A program made the position numbers and the translations under genes. The notes under the pieces are model-generated. The model was not told where the DNA came from, ran no database searches, and worked only from the letters and a program-made list of their open reading frames with translations. DNA of 64,000 nucleotides from Isochrysis galbana (lineage: Eukaryota > Haptophyta > Isochrysidales > Isochrysidaceae), in NCBI GenBank assembly GCA_018136815.1, contig CM030932.1:5122407-5186406 (forward strand). Reading direction: 5' to 3'. Within the stretch, counting starts at the first letter, position 1, and the number at the start of each line of letters is the position of its first letter. Positions 59,901 to 64,000 of the stretch are shown here, in pieces.

Positions 59901-62900
59901 CTACAGCCGCGGCAGATTGCGTCTCCGTCGCAAACTCTGCTCGGAATCTCTCGATGGCGGCGTTTGCACAGGCGGCTATTGAAGTATCCGAGGGTGCTTG
60001 CATTGGTGGATTCGCGGACGCCCGCACGTCTACGTCTTCCTGTTCTTCAACAACTTCAGCAAGTAGTGCACACCCCTCCGTGTTTGCATCATCTCGACGG
60101 GGTCTTCCTTCTTCAAGCAACAATTCTACAGGTAGAACCAACTTGCGATCTGCATTTTGAACGGCAGGCTCGAGCAGACGGGCTGCTGTCGGTTCCTCAA
60201 GAGCGCCGTAACTCTCCTCTACTAAGACTCGGGGTTGCTGAGCACTTAAGAGCTGGGCCTGGAACGCGGCCTTCGCCTCCTTCATTGCTTCGTCGTGCTT
60301 TGCGATGATCGCAGCGACAGCAATGGCATGCTTGCTCTCCGCTTCAGCAACAGCCGCGGCGACCGCCTCAGCTCGCTGTCTTGCAGCAAAAAATGCCGCC
60401 TCATCCAACGCGCGAGCTAATGCAGCCTCCGAGTCCGAGGCAGCCGCGGCAAGCGCCCGCCTACTCTCCTCGGCCAATGCCGCCAACGCCTCTCTCTTAT
60501 TTCGTGCGGCAGCTGAAGCAGCAACATGCAAGGCTTCCGCACGCTCCTGGGTTGCGTGGAGTAGGTCTTCCTCTTGTGATCGACACAATTTCTTGGAATC
60601 TTCTTCTATTCGACTCAGCTCCCTTTGGTGCTGCGTCGCAAGCATATTAAGGGCCGCGGCATGTTTGCGCTCTGCCTGATTGGTCAGTTCCTCTCGCTCT
60701 CGTGTAGCCCGTGATGACGCCTCTTCCAGCGCCCGAACAAGCTCAACTTCCGAGTCCGCAACAACAGCGATAAGGGCCCGTCTACTTCGATCAGCCATTT
60801 CCGCCAGAGCTCTTTCCTTATCCCGCTCAGCAGCCTCTCGGAGGGCCCACTGAGTTTCAGCTCGTTCCGGAGCCGCTTGACATGTCTTAATGGACGTGTG
60901 CAATTGGCCCTGTGCTACACGCATCTCATCTTGCTCCCTCCCGTGCTCTACAGCGAATTTCGCGACAGCAATGCGGTGCTTGCGCTCAGATTCAGCGAGG
61001 GCTGCGGCGACAGCACCATCCCGCTCACGTGCAGCATTCCATGCCGCCTCTTCTAGAGCCCGCGCGAAAGCAACTTCCGCTTCCACCATGGCGGCGGCGA
61101 GCTTTTGCTTGCTTTCTTCGGCTAGTGCCGCCAAGGCCTCCGCCTTGTCCCGCGCGGCTACAGCCGTGACAGCTTGTACGGCTTCAGCACGTTCCTGGGC
61201 GGCCCGCCATGATGCCTCGAGAGAGAGTCGCAAGTCTTCTGCAACTTCCTTAGCCCGCTCGCGCTCTTTCTCGTGCTCCTTGACGAGCGCGGAAAGCTCC
61301 GCGTTATGTTTGCGTTCAGCCTCAGCAAGTGCCTCCTCTCGCGCTTGCGAAGCGCGAGATTCCGCCGCTTCTAAAGCTTGCGCAAGCTTAGCTTCCGCCT
61401 TGGCCATTGCAGCAGCGAGGGTATTCGAGCTTGCCTCCGCCATAGTATCCAGAGCCACCTCCTTATCCTGCGCAACGATTTCCAAGCCGGCTTGAGGCAC
61501 CCCAGCTTGATCGCTGGCCGCCTTTTGTGCGTTCACATGCAAGGATGCATCGAATCCCTGACGTGGTCTCTGTTCCGCCGTAGTGGCAACGCCAACTGAG
61601 GTTTCAGCGTCGAATACGACGTGGGCATATTCTCTTGCATCAGCCAAACCTCGATTCTTCTGCTCACGAGTAGCTGAGCGCACTTCAGCAATTGCTGCGG
61701 CAAACGCAAGCGCCTTTTCTTCCTCGAACGCGAGCGCCATCTCTTCCTCCGCAACAAAGCGCTCCCCTACCACTGTAGGCATGATCACATGAGCCTTTTC
61801 AGCTTCGGTAGAGACCAACGGCTCTGCCAATGCTGAATTGACCGCCCGCGCCTTCTCAGCCTGTACACCTGCATGCTCTGCGGCCACCGCCAAGAGTGTA
61901 CGGGATGACGCCTCTCCCGCGAGCAATCGGGCCTCCGCACCGGCTGCAGCGACCTGGCGTGCCTTCTCTCCCTCCCTGAGTGGTCTACTTGTCTCGAAAC
62001 TTACCCTCTCAGTCGTGAACACCTGCTGCAGCTCTTCTGCGATCTCCTCATGATGTGACGCAGACGCTTCGTCACACTCCTCTAAAGCCGCGTAGACCGC
62101 ATTTGATACTTCCCCAGCACCCACCATTCGCACTCGGTGGATGGCGGCAGTGAGAGCTTCCTCATGCATCCGCTGTTGCTCAGCAAGGGCTCTCGCGAGC
62201 GCAGAGTCATTCGCCGTGGCCATTTCTTGCATTGCACGCTGCTTCTCGTCCGCAGCGGATGCAAGCGCGAGACGCACCATTTCAAGGTCCTCCGTGATAA
62301 GCTCGAACGCAGCAGCACGCTCCCTTGCCGCACATTTCACTGCGAATTCGACGGCCGCTGCCTTGTCGGCTGCTGCCATAGTAAGAGCTTCCGCCAACCG
62401 TCGCTCTGCGGCGAGCTCTGCCTGCGCGAGGGATTGTTCGCGCCCCCCCACGGCAGCAGTAGCGGCAGCTTTGATTGCCCTCTCATAAGCTTCCATCAAA
62501 GCCTCGAAGACGATCGAAATCTCTTGACGACTCGTAGACAAGGCTGTCCGCATAGTCTCTACCTTTGCCCGCTCTACCTCAGCCTCCGTTGCTTGCCGCA
62601 AGGCCTGCTCATGGGCTTCGGTCGCCGTGGCCATGCTCTGCAGCTCGCGTACTTGGGCTTCAACAGCATTAGCCAGCGCGAGGCGCTGTTCAGCACTTGG
62701 GAAATCCCGCATTTCTTCAGCATCGTCGGTCAATCGGTGCAGTGCGGTTTCAGAATCTGCCCTCAATCTGGTCAACCGTGCTTCTGCCTCTACCTTGGCA
62801 TCGTCAACCCGAGGTGTTACTGACTCGACGCTACCACGAAGTGTCACGTCAATTGGTATGGGAGCGACAGCACGCGCACGCTCCGAGGCGAAAGCTGCTT

Positions 62901-64000
62901 GTGCGTCGTCAGCCAATCGCAATGCTTCGGCTCGGGCGGCCTCGGCAGCTGTGACAGATTGCTCAAGCTCCTTTTGGCGCAATAAAACTTGATGGGCGCC
63001 TTGTTGACACTCCATCGCAGACTCTCCGACGAGAGCAACCCGTTCGAAAGACTTGACAGCTTGAGCATCGGCAGCTGTGATGCTCGACTCCATTTCCATA
63101 ATCTTCGCCTCGGCGGCTTCTACCTTATGAATGGCGCTCTTCATGGTCGCCTGCGCCAACTCAGCACGGGCATTTGCCGACGCGATGGATGTCGCAGCCA
63201 TCTCTTCTGCCACCCGTGCGCGAGCGTTTGCAGCGTTTATTTCACTTGCGACCATCTGGTCCTTTGCCCGCATCTTTCGTAGCACGGCAGCCTCCGCGGC
63301 ATCCGCACGTAAGGCCTCCGCGGCGGTGGCAGTGCGCTCACGCTCAAAAGAAGACTCGATGCGCTCGATCTGTGAATCAGCTTGCTGCTGTGCTCTCTTA
63401 GCTGCGGCCTCAGTTTCTTGCGCAGCTTGCATCACAGCACGAACCCTGCTTTCGACGGTCTCCTTCAACGCCTCGTGCTTTGTATGCAATGTCCGTTGCG
63501 TTACGGCGAGTGAGTTGGACATCGCAGTCGCGGCCTCGGCTGTGCTGGTGATTGCAGTAAGTTGACCACGCAATCTCACCACCTCAGCATCGGCCTCTGA
63601 CTTCGCAGCACGCATGTCATCCAGCTCCCTAGCCCGAACATCGGCTAGGTGTTCTGCGGCTGCAGCAGCAACTGCAGCTTTGCCGGCAGTCTCTGACATC
63701 CGTCGTGCCTTTTGTTCCGCAGACTCCATACGGAACAACGCTTCACGCTCCGCAGCGCGTGCAACCTCGACAGCATCGTGCATCTTTGCGATTACGGCAT
63801 GCTCAACTTGTCGTCGAGTTGTTTGAGCTTCATCGCAAGTGAACGTTTGCCCGACCTCTCCTTGTGCAGGAACGGCAGTATAAACCACAGATTCATCGCT
63901 GTGCGGACGTTCCGCCAAATCTACACCTTTGACACCTCGATTTTTTTCGACCAGGGCGGTAAGTGATGTATCGCTGAACAAGCGAGCGTCGGCTGTGTTA
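53971..64000 (-). CDS. Giant alanine-rich coiled-coil protein, >3340 aa, 5' end outside window
   Basis: One frame runs uninterrupted from the right window edge to a stop at 53,971; no ATG start is in the window, so it is N-terminally incomplete. Almost all of it is Ala/Glu/Arg-rich heptad-like sequence, a very long coiled coil without membrane segments or catalytic motifs. Four tandem repeats of 106-109 residues occupy about 61,475-60,190, each starting [RQ][DN]K..AL..M/L and containing ALARALEEA and ESKHAIAVA-type segments. Another motif, R.LAESLA.IDDDW..E, recurs at about 57,835, 57,350, 57,240 and 55,985. Acidic and Ser/Pro-rich spacers interrupt the coil (about 58,350-58,950, 57,000-57,200, 56,580-56,700, 55,100-55,750). 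The C-terminus is Ser/Pro/Arg-rich with SPRTPLSRS. It may be a cytoskeletal, basal-body or scaffold protein; no family is recognised. No intron is needed in over 10 kb, unlike its neighbours. Confidence 0.85.
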   Translation of the reverse strand, partial: NTADARLFSDTSLTALVEKNRGVKGVDLAERPHSDESVVYTAVPAQGEVGQTFTCDEAQTTRRQVEHAVIAKMHDAVEVARAAEREALFRMESAEQKARRMSETAGKAAVAAAAAEHLADVRARELDDMRAAKSEADAEVVRLRGQLTAITSTAEAATAMSNSLAVTQRTLHTKHEALKETVESRVRAVMQAAQETEAAAKRAQQQADSQIERIESSFERERTATAAEALRADAAEAAVLRKMRAKDQMVASEINAANARARVAEEMAATSIASANARAELAQATMKSAIHKVEAAEAKIMEMESSITAADAQAVKSFERVALVGESAMECQQGAHQVLLRQKELEQSVTAAEAARAEALRLADDAQAAFASERARAVAPIPIDVTLRGSVESVTPRVDDAKVEAEARLTRLRADSETALHRLTDDAEEMRDFPSAEQRLALANAVEAQVRELQSMATATEAHEQALRQATEAEVERAKVETMRTALSTSRQEISIVFEALMEAYERAIKAAATAAVGGREQSLAQAELAAERRLAEALTMAAADKAAAVEFAVKCAARERAAAFELITEDLEMVRLALASAADEKQRAMQEMATANDSALARALAEQQRMHEEALTAAIHRVRMVGAGEVSNAVYAALEECDEASASHHEEIAEELQQVFTTERVSFETSRPLREGEKARQVAAAGAEARLLAGEASSRTLLAVAAEHAGVQAEKARAVNSALAEPLVSTEAEKAHVIMPTVVGERFVAEEEMALAFEEEKALAFAAAIAEVRSATREQKNRGLADAREYAHVVFDAETSVGVATTAEQRPRQGFDASLHVNAQKAASDQAGVPQAGLEIVAQDKEVALDTMAEASSNTLAAAMAKAEAKLAQALEAAESRASQAREEALAEAERKHNAELSALVKEHEKERERAKEVAEDLRLSLEASWRAAQERAEAVQAVTAVAARDKAEALAALAEESKQKLAAAMVEAEVAFARALEEAAWNAARERDGAVAAALAESERKHRIAVAKFAVEHGREQDEMRVAQGQLHTSIKTCQAAPERAETQWALREAAERDKERALAEMADRSRRALIAVVADSEVELVRALEEASSRATREREELTNQAERKHAAALNMLATQHQRELSRIEEDSKKLCRSQEEDLLHATQERAEALHVAASAAARNKREALAALAEESRRALAAAASDSEAALARALDEAAFFAARQRAEAVAAAVAEAESKHAIAVAAIIAKHDEAMKEAKAAFQAQLLSAQQPRVLVEESYGALEEPTAARLLEPAVQNADRKLVLPVELLLEEGRPRRDDANTEGCALLAEVVEEQEDVDVRASANPPMQAPSDTSIAACANAAIERFRAEFATETQSAAAVGKINAECENQDALRLALQPATMMHRDELTKTKMEAEERVHRAEVSVESTIKEAISGAVAHGERAAAAVEETWASQDGLRYENEKALAQGEEDKLANAHYVRAVIARLEKNHLATVASLQGELAKARAAVVATESDGHEALAAAEKAHIAALEEAEREACLAREQAVRQALYEQASMHREALHIAAVAHAAAIADAEHRMFADAEARNMHTINVMRQHYAQRLESVCRLSMERERALEEALEAVRVATQAQLSKAVTVHAMALGKATNERLSIAAGSKAQIPFQIARERPWKSAPSSPSRGELAPSNVNAGTGAKHTGASLSVAQVERRRVQESAPSSKEHPSQSMAREAQHRVSEADVPLQQTMDVEDQASALASTAPTTESARTTTVESGSVRTDAILLSSENEPQVAYARHEESRPMESQGKIGVAVPRSPGDETREEQVWGVRQVLIAPLVVDAMVTSIQDDGEMMIMGYRSSPALSQLPRSDKEAEGVTATNQAASLEPDANRCEGDLTRMEVDAFERCRLEVEAARTEAYAAQQEVARLRVTLAQSIVAIEAARQRIGSDTAGDDSEADLSSRALLRAALDAEHEEHISALKVHLEGCAQAECAALRAREEAAIHRATAAEARAQRIAEAAAAEVTTFRELAIAAEARASESSSRLVAAEAAARAADAAAAAAASAAAEANADSERRFAESLAEIDDDWRDELELVEGEAAEAKEESERRLSSYQKLEAQRLALAHVADAQRQRAEVAEARAAASEKRAAGSDARLEAAEARSQELEAEINSLAEGATAAEARAREMTAQINSLLEDAAAASARAEVAEARAAAAEAEAQAARAAAAEAREDSDWRLAESLAAIDVDSRAEAEVAEFKAVEGCEAPLTGARDLAETLATIHEDWQAEMSASKESSDDEPATENVAPHLKQSFELDEADMWLDEQTDVCSVDRTSIYESSPIAMSTEDESESTVINAKHMSGQLVGSLHADQARFEARFSELCDEVETQRRRAEGAEARANEAEARAIAAETRAAQAQVALDEVKAEANEMAAAAEEALRSDELDTGKERLYVLETIEEGSSEECSCSESDSGSNGNDDGEATLVEHVSNADSNLLAPCARPTQDENCQLANYVEMRAAEMAGAPLIDVDEKSWRGGSPGISEEDWKELQAAANTAEEAVEVAEQVAESEALQESARRAAAEADGVTTVKGASKHGARLHGPTTPTTTELTHFSEASVPSESRYYRLEQGHDPNLKSLDADLQVHHERIQAAEARAVAAEHAAAVAEARALAAEAAASKARAALSLERQEAERRLAESLAIIDDDWNAEVEALEAAAAEAVAVAAAADEAREEAEARAQAAQSELAALRMRLGILQTSPSFCTASDANPALSQGDSRRPSSPCSKDKVCSPAIRERDGIVLSPSSRSEGLSPEGVSPANTIFTLMGHSAPKSGAQRILSDLEEGCLNGLPDSPSSPISEMQPLEPEEGNGDGSVGPHESAFAHAATECSVGGGTDVDQGEARAQWAVSWPQDIVVQVSPSMSSATSPRVQKALVAVDRAMRRAIAAVVTIDGKADLRSARHMELDRHHLPPNESLLSSSEKPESQGLPASSCSRRAPESLLEVLQEAETAARVSAAKARAERDELASRLAWLTEALAATDNDVRAGWVTAREAEVAAQARADGLSDELIQARESLHSETAERLRRVGTIARLEARYACAIADRVHEDAAWQEKLRSVEDEAAHSYAQAATLRKELAEAHARTEAAEAELYACRRELEAARTISTSALRASCDMLVEGLPRHTEPGPYANLAGRHDEAGMRDAPQSPCRMDVSSSLEITSDATMPSEAETAAAPPEDCDASQRGDLASHARSMFESPPGFGEFEVEAPPSPRTPLSRSRRSVSTNFSPRPALSPRCHNSLEAFVGISAERMPRKRRSRRTTDEPSESVTPPAPQTPTSDTPIESEIVEKVELLSDVHPKTEFA

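Noticed and set aside
54077-63966. Many plus-strand frames of 60-228 codons opposite the giant gene
   Set aside because: They are Ala/Ser/Leu-rich shadows of the alanine-rich minus-strand coding sequence.

Overview
The window is nuclear DNA of a eukaryote, most likely a photosynthetic protist (alga). The sequence shows genes on both strands split by short GT-AG introns (about 100-180 bp), long pyrimidine/purine microsatellites and G-tracts, dispersed repeats, hAT-type transposons, and eukaryote-only families: MAP65, DF-type YTH, SLC25, F-box, DHHC-like and class C GPCR. A plant-type RsmD (VTPPY motif) with an N-terminal extension and a ClpS-like protein with a secretory-type N-terminus suggest a plastid, perhaps a complex one. 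The exact lineage cannot be fixed from this window.

Layout. 1-1.9 kb: GCC-rich low complexity and a minisatellite. 1.9-3.4 kb (-): coiled-coil protein. 3.9-4.1 kb: small MITE with terminal inverted repeats. 5.0-6.2 kb (-): four-exon mitochondrial carrier. 8.2-11.1 kb (+): two-finger C2HC protein. 11.9-15.0 kb: two neighbouring hAT-family elements, each with an exact 8-bp target duplication. 16.3-18.4 kb (+): five-exon MAP65/Ase1 gene. 19-21 kb: GC-rich dispersed repeats. 21.6-25.2 kb (+): a large receptor with two PstS-like domains, a class C 7TM domain and a coiled-coil tail. 27.0-28.1 kb: a decayed LINE endonuclease and a ClpS-like gene. 28.5-30.8 kb: a cluster of structured GC-rich repeats. 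32.7-33.3 kb (-): IQ-motif protein. 34.9-36.3 kb (-): RsmD. 38.0-39.7 kb (+): YTH m6A reader. 42.0-43.0 kb (+): F-box/cytochrome b5 fusion. 44.7-46.6 kb (-): DHHC-like protein with a degenerate zinc domain. 47.1 kb: ankyrin pseudogene. 49.4-51.5 kb (-): two-RRM protein. 51.9-52.8 kb: repeat insertion with an 18-bp flanking duplication. 54.0-64.0 kb (-): giant alanine-rich coiled-coil gene running off the window.

The host genes are unrelated housekeeping, signalling and cytoskeletal genes and do not form a pathway. The most unusual items are the PstS-PstS-GPCR fusion (candidate phosphate-sensing GPCR), the zinc-less DHFC protein, the F-box/cytochrome b5 fusion, and a dispersed GC-rich repeat family whose copies end in a conserved hairpin with changing stem sequence. 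Splice sites were placed by eye from GT/AG signals, reading frame and domain continuity. No alignment or search was run.
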